Positions 56,418 through 64,000 of a DNA stretch of 64,000 nucleotides are shown one piece after another. How positions within the stretch are numbered: the stretch's first letter is position 1; every line of letters starts with the position of its first letter. The notes below the pieces were generated by a model. That model did no database searches and was not told the DNA's origin. It saw nothing but the letters and a program-made list of their open reading frames with translations. This DNA comes from an uncultured Formosa sp. (GTDB taxonomy: Bacteria > Bacteroidota > Bacteroidia > Flavobacteriales > Flavobacteriaceae): positions 62,001 to 126,000 of the forward strand of contig NZ_CANMTH010000005.1 of assembly GCF_947500765.1 (NCBI RefSeq), in the 5' to 3' direction. Both the position numbers and the translations under genes were made by a program.

Positions 56418-56791
56418 AGTTAACTGTTTTTTTAAGTATCATCTCTAAACTAAAATAACTTTAGTATTGCTGCAGTTTTGTTAGTTTTTTTGAATTCAGT
56501 TGTTTTGTAATCACCAAAAGTATTCAAAATAATGTTGTAATATATAAAGTCTTTTTTCTAAAATGATTGGCTTTAATTCTATATTCTGAATTATTGTTCC
56601 ACATCGGTTAATTTAATGTCTTATAAACAGACGTAACTAAAATCTATTCCTGACATTTAAATTTTTAGCTTTCTCGTTTTATAATAAGATTTACTCTTTT
56701 AAAGGTGTTACAATATGTGTTTAAAAAATAATTGTGAATTTTTATTTGTTAGGAAAATAAATTATTAGCGTCTTTAAACTAAAGAACTTAA
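56418..56791. other. Divergent intergenic region
   Basis: About 374 A/T-rich bases between the divergent kinase and outer membrane protein genes. It should hold both promoters. I see no gene, strong repeat or hairpin. Confidence 0.5.
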
Positions 56792-57358
56792 ATGAAAAAA
56801 ATCTTAGTCATTGTATTTTTTGCGGCTTCATTTTTAGTTAATGCTCAAAAAAAGGATGGTTTTAAACGTAAAATTGAATTTGGAACAGAGCTTCAATTAT
56901 ATCCTGCCGGATTTATGCCCATGCTAACTTCTAATGTATTTTTAAACGAAAAGTGGGCCTTACGATTTAGGGTTGGAGGGAATTTTGCAGACAGGCAAGA
57001 TTTTAGTGAATATAACGATGATGAAACAGCCCAAGGGGTTGGAGGAAGTTTAGGTGTAGTGAGATACGTTCCTTATGGAATGGGACATTTTATTGCAGGT
57101 GTGTCTTTAGATACATGGAATATGTGGACAGACTGGAAAGATGGATTAAACACTTTAAATCCGACATCGGGAGAGACTTATAATGTTGTCTTGCAACCAT
57201 GGGTAAACGGAGGTTATTTGTTTAACTTATCACGGCATTGGAATGCAGGTGCTTCTTTGGGATTTGGTAGAGAAATTAATATTATTACACGCGGAGAAAA
57301 AGTTGGAGAAGGTTGGATCGGGATATTGGCGTTGTCTGTAAACTATATATTTAAATAA
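56792..57358 (+). CDS. Outer membrane beta-barrel protein
   Basis: A 188-residue protein with a signal peptide (about 1-18, ending VNAQ). It shows alternating barrel strands (KIEFGTELQLYPAG, WALRFRVGGNF, GHFIAGVSLDTWN, HWNAGASLGFG) and ends in the aromatic VNYIFK typical of outer membrane insertion. Likely an eight-stranded barrel of unknown role. The DUF547 gene starts 21 bases later and may be cotranscribed. Confidence 0.8.
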   Translation: MKKILVIVFFAASFLVNAQKKDGFKRKIEFGTELQLYPAGFMPMLTSNVFLNEKWALRFRVGGNFADRQDFSEYNDDETAQGVGGSLGVVRYVPYGMGHFIAGVSLDTWNMWTDWKDGLNTLNPTSGETYNVVLQPWVNGGYLFNLSRHWNAGASLGFGREINIITRGEKVGEGWIGILALSVNYIFK

Positions 57359-57379
57359 TTTAATACAAATACTGCATAC

Positions 57380-58144
57380 ATGAAAAATTACTTTTTAATT
57401 CTATTAATAGCGCCTTTAATGGGATTTTCTAATCTTAAAACAGTGAGCGAATTACACGTTAATTTTCAGAAATATAATGTAAATACACTAGAAATACCAA
57501 TGTCTGTAGATCATACACTTTGGAATACGCTATTGTCTAAATATGTGACAAAGAAAGGGCATGTAAATTACGAAGGTTTTAAAACAGACGAAGATAAACT
57601 TCAAGATTATTTAAACGTTTTGAAAACTCATGCGCCTTCAGAATCGTGGACTAAAAATGAAAAATTAGCGTATTGGATTAATGCCTACAATGCCTTTACA
57701 GTGAAATTAATTTTAGATAATTATCCTGTTAAAAGCATAAAAGATATTAAGAATCCTTGGGATCAAGAATTTATTGTAATAGCAAATAAAACCTATAGTT
57801 TAGGAGATATTGAACATAAAATTCTTCGTAAAATGGATGAACCTAGAATTCATTTTGCTATAAATTGTGCATCGTATTCTTGTCCTAATTTATTGAATCA
57901 GGCTTATATAGCAGAGACATTAGAGGCTCAGTTAGACGTTGCAGCACATCGTTTTGTTAACGATACTTCAAAGAATACAATCTCTAAAGATGCTGTTGAA
58001 ATTTCAAAGATTTTTGATTGGTTCTCTAGCGATTTTAAATCTTACGGGAGTATAATCGATTTTCTGAATAACTATAGTACAATCAAAATTAATAAAAACG
58101 CTAAAGTAAAATATAAGGATTATAACTGGAACTTGAATAAATAA
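57380..58144 (+). CDS. DUF547 protein
   Basis: A 254-residue secreted protein (signal about 1-17). The DUF547 core is clear: LAYWINAYNAFTVKLILDNY, SLGDIEHKILR, HFAINCASYSCPNL (a conserved Cys and His set) and ISKIFDWFSSDF. The fold is thought to be related to transglutaminase or papain-like proteins, but no activity is settled. It lies between an outer membrane protein gene and a thiol-redox fusion gene, which hints at envelope redox or repair work. Confidence 0.87.
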   Translation: MKNYFLILLIAPLMGFSNLKTVSELHVNFQKYNVNTLEIPMSVDHTLWNTLLSKYVTKKGHVNYEGFKTDEDKLQDYLNVLKTHAPSESWTKNEKLAYWINAYNAFTVKLILDNYPVKSIKDIKNPWDQEFIVIANKTYSLGDIEHKILRKMDEPRIHFAINCASYSCPNLLNQAYIAETLEAQLDVAAHRFVNDTSKNTISKDAVEISKIFDWFSSDFKSYGSIIDFLNNYSTIKINKNAKVKYKDYNWNLNK

Positions 58145-58193
58145 GCCTCCAATTTGTTTTAAAACAACTAACTAATTTACATACAAAAAGAAT

Positions 58194-59600
58194 ATGAATA
58201 CAATAGATTTATATGGCGCAGATTGGTGTCCAGATTGCCAGAGAGCAAAAGCATATTTAAAAGAACATCAAATAGATTTTAAGTTTATAGATGTCGATTT
58301 AGATAAAGAAGCTACAGCAAAAGTTGAAGCCATAAATAAGGGAAAACGTATAATTCCAACGGTTATAGTTAATGAAAAACCCTATACAAACCCTGATAAT
58401 GCCACCTTGGCAAATCTTTTAGGAATTAATAAGCAAGGCGTTATAAAATTGTATGGTGCAGATTGGTGTCCGGATTGTCAGCGTGCAAAAACGTATCTAC
58501 AAAATAACGAGATTAATTTTCAATACATTGAAGTCGATAAAAATAAATGGGCAGCAGATTTAGTAGAGCAAACCAATAACGGAAAACGTATTATTCCTAC
58601 TGTGTTTATTAACGAGACTTCGTATACGAATCCAGATAATTCCATTTTAAAAGAGGTTTTAGATATTGGTAAAGAAGCAGAAAAAACGGTTTTTGATACC
58701 ATAATTGTTGGTGCAGGTGCAGCAGGTTTAACGGCTTCAATTTATATTCAACGCGATCGATTTAATTCTTTAATTCTTGAGAAAAAGAATATTGGCGGCA
58801 ATGCATTTTTAACTGAAAAGATTGAAAACTATCCAGGATTTACTAATATTTCCGGTCCAGAATTAATGACTAAAATGTCTGAGCAAGCTAAAACCTATGG
58901 TGCTAAAATTGAAACGGGTGTAGCAGTAAATAAAATAAGCAAAAAAAGAAATGAATTTGTATTAGAAACTAATATGGGCGAGTATGTAAGTAAAAGTGTA
59001 GTACTTGCTTTAGGGTCTACTTACAGATTATTAGGAATTCCGAATGAAGCCGATCTTATTGGTGGTGGTGTACATTTTTGTGCCACCTGCGATGGTGCGT
59101 TTTATAGAGATCGTGAAATAATTGTTATTGGTGGTGGGAATAGTGCTTTAGAAGAAGGTATATTTTTATCAGGATTTTGTAAAAAAGTGAGTATTGTTAA
59201 CCGAAGTAAAACATTTTCAGCTTCAGAAACGTATATAGATAAATTGCCTAGCATTAAAAATATAGAGACTTATATGAATAAGGAATCTGTAGCGTTTTTA
59301 AAAGATGAAAACGGAAATTTTAAAGGTTTACAGATTAAAGATAATGAGACTGGTGAGGTTGAAGAATTACATGCCGATGGTTCATTTATTTTTATTGGTC
59401 TGATTCCTAATACGCAAAATGTAAAAGATTTTATCGATTTAGATCCTAGAGGCTTTATTAAAACTACAGCTTTAGGGGAAACTAGTGTAAAAGGTGTTTT
59501 TGCAGCAGGAGATTGTAGGGAAGGTGCTATTGCTCAGGTAGCAGCAGCAACAGGAGAAGGTGTTTTAGCAAGTTATGGTGTGCGCCATTATTTTAAATAA
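58194..59600 (+). CDS. Tandem glutaredoxin-thioredoxin reductase fusion
   Basis: A 468-residue protein made of two glutaredoxin-like domains (residues about 1-79 and 83-158) and a full thioredoxin reductase (about 165-468). Each glutaredoxin has a WCPDC site (Cys12/Cys15 and Cys92/Cys95) and an IIPTV cis-Pro loop; the two are close copies. The reductase has TIIVGAGAAGLTASIY for FAD, HFCATCDGAFY with Cys296/Cys299, VIGGGNSALEEG for NADPH and FAAGDCREGAIAQVA. Electrons could pass from NADPH through the reductase to its own two glutaredoxins in one chain. No signal peptide, so cytosolic. Confidence 0.93.
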   Translation: MNTIDLYGADWCPDCQRAKAYLKEHQIDFKFIDVDLDKEATAKVEAINKGKRIIPTVIVNEKPYTNPDNATLANLLGINKQGVIKLYGADWCPDCQRAKTYLQNNEINFQYIEVDKNKWAADLVEQTNNGKRIIPTVFINETSYTNPDNSILKEVLDIGKEAEKTVFDTIIVGAGAAGLTASIYIQRDRFNSLILEKKNIGGNAFLTEKIENYPGFTNISGPELMTKMSEQAKTYGAKIETGVAVNKISKKRNEFVLETNMGEYVSKSVVLALGSTYRLLGIPNEADLIGGGVHFCATCDGAFYRDREIIVIGGGNSALEEGIFLSGFCKKVSIVNRSKTFSASETYIDKLPSIKNIETYMNKESVAFLKDENGNFKGLQIKDNETGEVEELHADGSFIFIGLIPNTQNVKDFIDLDPRGFIKTTALGETSVKGVFAAGDCREGAIAQVAAATGEGVLASYGVRHYFK

Positions 59601-59605
59601 TTAAA

Positions 59606-59740
59606 ATGAAAAACTGGTATTTACCTATAATGATGTTACCTGGAATTGCCATAATATTGGCTACACTTTCAATATTTAAATTAAAAATACTTCTAAATAA
59701 TAAACAAAAAAAATCCAAGTCTTTTGACTTGGATTTTTAA
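59606..59740 (+). pseudogene. Truncated DUF2721-like membrane protein
   Basis: A 44-residue frame beginning MKNWYLPIMMLPGIAIILAT looks like the first membrane helix of DUF2721 proteins, then runs into the terminator stem, where it stops. The usual protein is about three times longer, so this is a stub. It starts 5 bases after the fusion gene. Confidence 0.55.
59711..59736. terminator. Bidirectional terminator hairpin
   Basis: AAATCCAAGTC and GACTTGGATTT form a perfect 11-bp stem with a TTTT loop, flanked by A- and T-runs on the two sides. It separates the converging redox gene and LipL32-like gene and can serve both. Confidence 0.85.
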
Positions 59741-59758
59741 TATATTAAAAGAAAATGA

Positions 59759-60439
59759 TTATTTCATTTGCTCTAATAGCCCTTCGATTGTATTAGACAT
59801 TACAACACCTGGTAATTTTATTGGAGACCCTATTTGAGCAAGGAACGTTCCGTTTACTTCACCTGTTTTGTAAGTTGTAAATCCAATTCTGTATAATCCT
59901 TTAGTTAATGCTTTTAAAGGATCTCCAACTTGACTTTCGTAACGTAAAAGTGAGTTGTAAGAACTACCGCTTGGTTGTTTTGGCATTTCTCCACTATCGT
60001 CATTACTTGCTAATTTAGTCCAAGTTGCACTTGCAGAACCAGCAATTTTATCTTCTGTGAATACACTAGATCTTTCTAAAGTGATGTAAGTATCGAAAAA
60101 GTCTTTAGAATCTTTGTTTTCTTCATATCCAGCTCCAATAATTGCGTTTTTAGTTTTTGCATCTCCTGCAGGAGACATCATTCTTAATCCTAATTCAGGA
60201 GCAACAGCAGGAATCCATACATAAATGTAGTAAAATTTCTTACCATCTTTTACTTCATCTTCAGAGCCAGGAGCAGCGTGTCCTAAATAACTAATAACAT
60301 CGGTGTAAGGAACTTTTTTTGTAACAGGACCTACTTTTTTCTCGATAGAACTACCGAATGATTTTAATTTTTGAGCATTAATGGTACTCACTGTAAGTGC
60401 GAAAACAAATAATAAACTTACATTTTTAATAAACTTCAT
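59759..60439 (-). CDS. LipL32-family secreted protein
   Basis: A 226-residue protein with a signal peptide (about 1-22, cut near NAQ) and no lipobox Cys. The body matches Leptospira LipL32: YYIYVWIPAVAPELGLRMMSP, a FFDTYITLERSSVF segment, an acidic linker, SSYNSLLRYES, and GLYRIGFTTYKTGEVNGTF. LipL32 folds as a calcium-binding jelly-roll on the cell surface. Its role outside Leptospira is unknown. Start chosen at MKFIKN (60439), which gives the signal peptide; the frame extends to 60496. Confidence 0.88.
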   Translation of the reverse strand: MKFIKNVSLLFVFALTVSTINAQKLKSFGSSIEKKVGPVTKKVPYTDVISYLGHAAPGSEDEVKDGKKFYYIYVWIPAVAPELGLRMMSPAGDAKTKNAIIGAGYEENKDSKDFFDTYITLERSSVFTEDKIAGSASATWTKLASNDDSGEMPKQPSGSSYNSLLRYESQVGDPLKALTKGLYRIGFTTYKTGEVNGTFLAQIGSPIKLPGVVMSNTIEGLLEQMK

Positions 60440-60586
60440 ATTGTATTGGTTTTTAATTTCGCGCAAAATAAACCTTATTAAATTAATATGCCACAATTAT
60501 TGTATTAATTGTTAATTTGGGTTTTTTAACAAAAAAAACGTATTAATTTAACTTATATGGTTAAGGAATCATTGTAATATGAATTA

Positions 60587-61885
60587 TTAATCATGTACCC
60601 TTAAAGTTCTGTATCCATAAAAAGCAATCACACAAAAGCAAATAAAAGGAAGGATAAATGAGAAATTTACTCCAGATAGAGGACCTATATGTTCGATATC
60701 AATAAGTGTTCCTTGCAAAATAGGCATTAATGCACCGCCTACAATTGCCATAACCAAACCGGCTGCTCCTAAGGCAGAATCTTCTTCGCTTAACCCATGT
60801 AATGCTATACCATAAATTGTAGGAAACATTAAAGACATAAAGGCAGAAGTTGCAACGAGTAAGTAAAGTCCTAAAATACCTTCAATTAAAATGACTCCAG
60901 AAATGGTTACCATAGCACCTAGAGCAAAAATCATGAGTAATTTTCTTGAGTTTATATATTTCATTAAAAATGTACTTATAAATCGACTTGCTAAAAATAT
61001 TGTCATGGCCAGAATATTATAATTTTGGGCCTCTGCTTTCGAAATTCCTAAGTGTCCAGCATATTGAATAATAAATGTCCAACACATAATTTGAGCAGCA
61101 ACATAAAATAACTGGGCAATGACACCTTCTTTATATTTTTCGTTTTTGAATAATCTTTTAAATGAAGATGCTGCACTAGTTGGATTATCATTAACGGCTC
61201 TTTTAGGCATTTTAGTAATAGATATTACAACTAACATTGCTATCACCACAAAACCAAGAATGACATAAGGGTTCCTAATAATTTCTAAATCGTGGGTTCT
61301 AATAACTGCTTTTTGCGCTTCGTTTAAGGTGTTAAAAACAAGTTCGCCTGCTTCATTTCGTATGTCAGAATCTAAGGCAACAAGTATAAATTTTGAAGCC
61401 ACAAACATGCCAAAAAGAGAACCAATAGGATTAAAGGCTTGTGCTAAATTTAAACGTTGTGTTGCTGTTTTAGCATCTCCCATAGATAGAATAAAAGGGT
61501 TGGCGGTTGTTTCTAAAAAAGCCAAACCAAAAGTTAAAATGTAAAGCGATCCTAGGAAGAATCCGAAAACCTCATATTTCGCTGCAGGAAAAAAGAGTAA
61601 GGCACCTATAGCATATAACGATAAGCCTAAAAGAATGCCCTTTTTATAAGAGTATTTTCTAACAAATAATGCTGCAGGTATAGCCATGGTTGCATAGCCA
61701 CCATAAAAAGCCAATTGTACTAAAGCGGCTTTTGCTGTAGATATTTCCATAACCGTTGCAAAGGCTGCAACCATAGGGTTGGTAATATCATTGGCAAAAC
61801 CCCAAAGGGCAAATAAAGATGTTATTAATATAAATGGAATTAAAAATTTTTTGGATACAATAGGAGGTTGCATTGTTGTAGTCAT
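60587..61885 (-). CDS. FucP-type sugar:proton symporter (MFS)
   Basis: A 432-residue inner-membrane transporter with 12 predicted helices and the FucP-family pattern: SLFALWGFANDITNPMVAAF, YGGYATMAIPAALFVRKYSYKKG, ETTANPFILSMGD, RLNLAQAFNPIGSL and GGALMPILQGTLID. Members import L-fucose or other sugars such as glucose, galactose or mannose with protons. The next gene on the strand upstream is an AldA-type lactaldehyde dehydrogenase, which favours a 6-deoxysugar as cargo. Exact sugar unproven. Confidence 0.88.
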   Translation of the reverse strand: MTTTMQPPIVSKKFLIPFILITSLFALWGFANDITNPMVAAFATVMEISTAKAALVQLAFYGGYATMAIPAALFVRKYSYKKGILLGLSLYAIGALLFFPAAKYEVFGFFLGSLYILTFGLAFLETTANPFILSMGDAKTATQRLNLAQAFNPIGSLFGMFVASKFILVALDSDIRNEAGELVFNTLNEAQKAVIRTHDLEIIRNPYVILGFVVIAMLVVISITKMPKRAVNDNPTSAASSFKRLFKNEKYKEGVIAQLFYVAAQIMCWTFIIQYAGHLGISKAEAQNYNILAMTIFLASRFISTFLMKYINSRKLLMIFALGAMVTISGVILIEGILGLYLLVATSAFMSLMFPTIYGIALHGLSEEDSALGAAGLVMAIVGGALMPILQGTLIDIEHIGPLSGVNFSFILPFICFCVIAFYGYRTLRVHD

Positions 61886-62124
61886 AGTAAGTTTTAGGCC
61901 GTACTATTTAAGAATTCTATAATGTTTTAAAAGGTGTTATTACGTTTTAATAATGCAATAAGATATAAATACAGTAAAAATACCGGTTAAAAAGTAATGA
62001 ATTTAATTAGTAGGTTAGTTTTAAAAATAAGTTTGAAGTTTAGTGTAAAATAAATCAAGTTGAAATAGATAAAACTATTCCAACTTGATTAGATATAAAA
62101 ATGAAACATGATCTTGATTTACTA

Positions 62125-63564
62125 TTATCTATACTGAGCATATATCACTTTGGTTTGAAGATATTCTTCCATACCATGTTTTCCATCGGCACCACCTAAT
62201 CCTGATTTTTTCCATCCTGCATGAAATCCTTGAATAGCTTCAAAATGTTCTCTGTTAACATAGGTTTCTCCAAATTGTAGTTCTTGAGAAGCATGCATGA
62301 CTTTATTGAAATTTTCTGAGAAAATTGAAGATGTTAGTCCGTATTGGCAGTCATTAGATAAGGCAATAGCCTCGTCTAAAGTTGCAAATTTCATTACCGG
62401 TAATACTGGTCCGAAAACTTCTTCTTGTATAACTTGCATGTTTTGAGTTACGTTTGTAAGTAGGGTAGGTTGGTAGAAATATCCTTTATCAAATTGGCTA
62501 GATCTGCTTCCGCCTACAACAACTTCTGCTCCTTCTTTTTTAGCATATTCAACCATTTCAGAAATTTTATCTAATTGGTCTTTATTTACTAAACTACTCA
62601 TGTCTGGATTGTTTGTTGCAAAAGCATCTTCAACCTTTATTTTAGTAAATTTCTTAGTTACCTTGTCCATAAACTCGTCGTATATAGAATCTTCTACATA
62701 GACACGTTCTGCACAATTACAAACCTGACCGCTAAATATAATTTTTGAGCTTACTACAGCATTAACTGCTAAATCTAAATTAGCATCGGCACACACTATA
62801 GCTGGTGCTTTTCCTCCTAATTCTAAAGATACTTTTGTAATATTTTCTGCTGCGGCTTCCATAATTTTCTGACCAGCACCTACACTACCAGTTAAGCTAA
62901 TAATACCCGTAATTGGACTTTTAGAGAGTGCATTTCCAACAATACTCCCTTTACCACAGACAAAGTTTAATACACCACTTGGGACGCCTATTTTTTCTAT
63001 TAACTGTGCAAATTGCATAACCGTATTTGGAGCTACAGAACTTGGATTAATTATACAGCTGTTACCTGTTACTAGAGATGGGGCAATTTTTCTAGCCATT
63101 ACAAAGAATGGAAAGTTCCATGGTAGAATTCCTACAGCGACACCAATAGGTGCTTTATGTAAAAAAATATGTTCTTTTTGTCGGTCACTTTGTATAATTT
63201 CTCCTTCTATACGTCTTGCCCAACCTGCGTTATAATCAAAGTAATCTGCAGTGACATCAATTTCAACCTGAGCTAAATCTATTACTTTAGCTTGTTCTTT
63301 AGCTAGTGTTTCTGCAAGAGCTACGCGGTTTTCGCGAATAACATCAGCCATTTTGTGTAAAAATTTGGCTCTTTCTATAGCTGATAAAGATTTCCAAGCA
63401 TGCTGTGAAGCTTCTGCAGCCTCTAAGGCTAAATCTGCATCTTTAACACTTCCTACAGGCATTAAGGATAATACTTCTTCTGTACAAGGATTTAAAATTT
63501 CAATAACATCTGTAGACGTAGATGTTACAAACCTTCCGTTTATAAACTGTTCAAATGGTTTCAT
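62125..63564 (-). CDS. aldA: Lactaldehyde/glycolaldehyde dehydrogenase (AldA-like)
   Basis: A 479-residue aldehyde dehydrogenase, the same length as E. coli AldA. Seen are PWNFPFFVMARKIAPSLVTGN, the Glu motif VSLELGGKAPAIV and the catalytic GQVCNCAERVYVE, which is close to AldA. It would oxidise L-lactaldehyde, the end product of rhamnose or fucose breakdown, to lactate with NAD. Start chosen at MKPFEQFING (63564); the frame extends to 63588. Same strand as the FucP-type transporter, 240 bases apart. Rhamnose from pectin is a plausible source. Confidence 0.88.
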   Translation of the reverse strand: MKPFEQFINGRFVTSTSTDVIEILNPCTEEVLSLMPVGSVKDADLALEAAEASQHAWKSLSAIERAKFLHKMADVIRENRVALAETLAKEQAKVIDLAQVEIDVTADYFDYNAGWARRIEGEIIQSDRQKEHIFLHKAPIGVAVGILPWNFPFFVMARKIAPSLVTGNSCIINPSSVAPNTVMQFAQLIEKIGVPSGVLNFVCGKGSIVGNALSKSPITGIISLTGSVGAGQKIMEAAAENITKVSLELGGKAPAIVCADANLDLAVNAVVSSKIIFSGQVCNCAERVYVEDSIYDEFMDKVTKKFTKIKVEDAFATNNPDMSSLVNKDQLDKISEMVEYAKKEGAEVVVGGSRSSQFDKGYFYQPTLLTNVTQNMQVIQEEVFGPVLPVMKFATLDEAIALSNDCQYGLTSSIFSENFNKVMHASQELQFGETYVNREHFEAIQGFHAGWKKSGLGGADGKHGMEEYLQTKVIYAQYR

Positions 63565-64000
63565 AATTTCTTTAAATTTAGTGTGCATAAATACAAATGG
63601 TTTTACCTAATTATATTTAAACATTTGTTTGAGATACTCTGTTTTAATTTATTTTTAAAGTCTATATAAGGTATAGGCTGTGGTTAAAAAAATAAATATG
63701 GTTTTGCTATTATCAAACTTAAAGATATGACTTCAAAAAGTTTTATCTATAATTATCTATTTTATGTATAATTTAAACAATTGTGAATATTTTAACTATT
63801 TTTTTGATGAATTTTAAGTCGTAAATGTGGTTTTAAAACTTTGTAATTTAGTGTTTTGAAAACGCAGATTTAGAACAATACTTAAGAGTTACTGTTTTTG
63901 TTATAGATGTGTTTCTAACATGAAATGATTTTAGTTCTAAAAAACACCTTCTTAAAACAGTTTCAGATACTCTGTTTTTAAGTTTTAAAGTAATTAGATA
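63565..64000. other. Gene-free end of the window
   Basis: About 436 A/T-rich bases upstream of the aldA-like gene. I see no gene. AGATACTCTGTTTT occurs twice (63632-63645 and 63965-63978) and could be an operator pair. Confidence 0.45.

Overview
The window looks like a chromosomal stretch of a marine-type flavobacterium (Bacteroidota, Flavobacteriaceae). The evidence is AT-rich DNA with starts that mostly lack Shine-Dalgarno sequences, SusC/SusD pairs, a hybrid two-component (HTCS) type regulator, Bacteroidota lipoprotein signals, many AraC regulators and a LytS/LytTR pair next to a TonB-type barrel protein. No rRNA gene, intact tRNA gene or CRISPR array was seen.

Region 1 (1-13973) is a pectin utilization locus. 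It holds the end of a SusC transporter, SusD, an esterase, a DUF4861 lipoprotein, a GH105 unsaturated-uronyl hydrolase, a fused PL10 pectate lyase-CE8 pectin methylesterase, a CE12 acetylesterase, a second esterase, the wreckage of another CE8 and another GH105, a GH43 enzyme and a FadR-type GntR regulator. Together these would bind methylated and acetylated pectin, strip its esters, cut it and hydrolyse the unsaturated ends. A near-identical copy of the regulator lies at 54440-55153.

Region 2 (about 14000-20200) is a graveyard of mobile DNA. A transposase with a frameshift sits inside a ruined three-gene hipB-hipS-hipT toxin-antitoxin operon. A tRNA 3' tail with inverted repeats lies beside a deleted tyrosine integrase. 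A few small intact genes follow (membrane proteins, a single-domain response regulator), then a histidine kinase fragment.

Region 3 (20458-33142) is the most unusual part. An HTCS-like regulator whose phospho-acceptor His, ATP-binding boxes and receiver Asp are all replaced stands before a SusC/SusD pair. The pair is followed not by glycosidases but by a phosphodiesterase-alkaline phosphatase fusion and a metallophosphatase with a PA14 domain. I infer a locus for uptake and dephosphorylation of a phosphorylated glycan or organophosphate. Paired direct repeats before susC are candidate binding sites.

Region 4 (33143-34263) is a mosaic of three gene fragments. Region 5 (34278-45461) is a dense accessory cluster of AraC, SDR, RidA, WYL, flavoenzyme and Fur-family genes, with two tiny proteins each placed 1 nt after a flavoenzyme gene. 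Region 6 (46456-53585) is an operon-like run: secreted protein, sensor kinase, LytTR regulator, TonB-type barrel protein and TlpA-like thioredoxin. Region 7 (55428-63564) carries a kinase, an outer membrane protein, a DUF547 protein, a double glutaredoxin-thioredoxin reductase fusion, a LipL32 homologue, a FucP-type sugar transporter and an AldA-type lactaldehyde dehydrogenase. The last two fit fucose or rhamnose use and may connect with the pectin locus.
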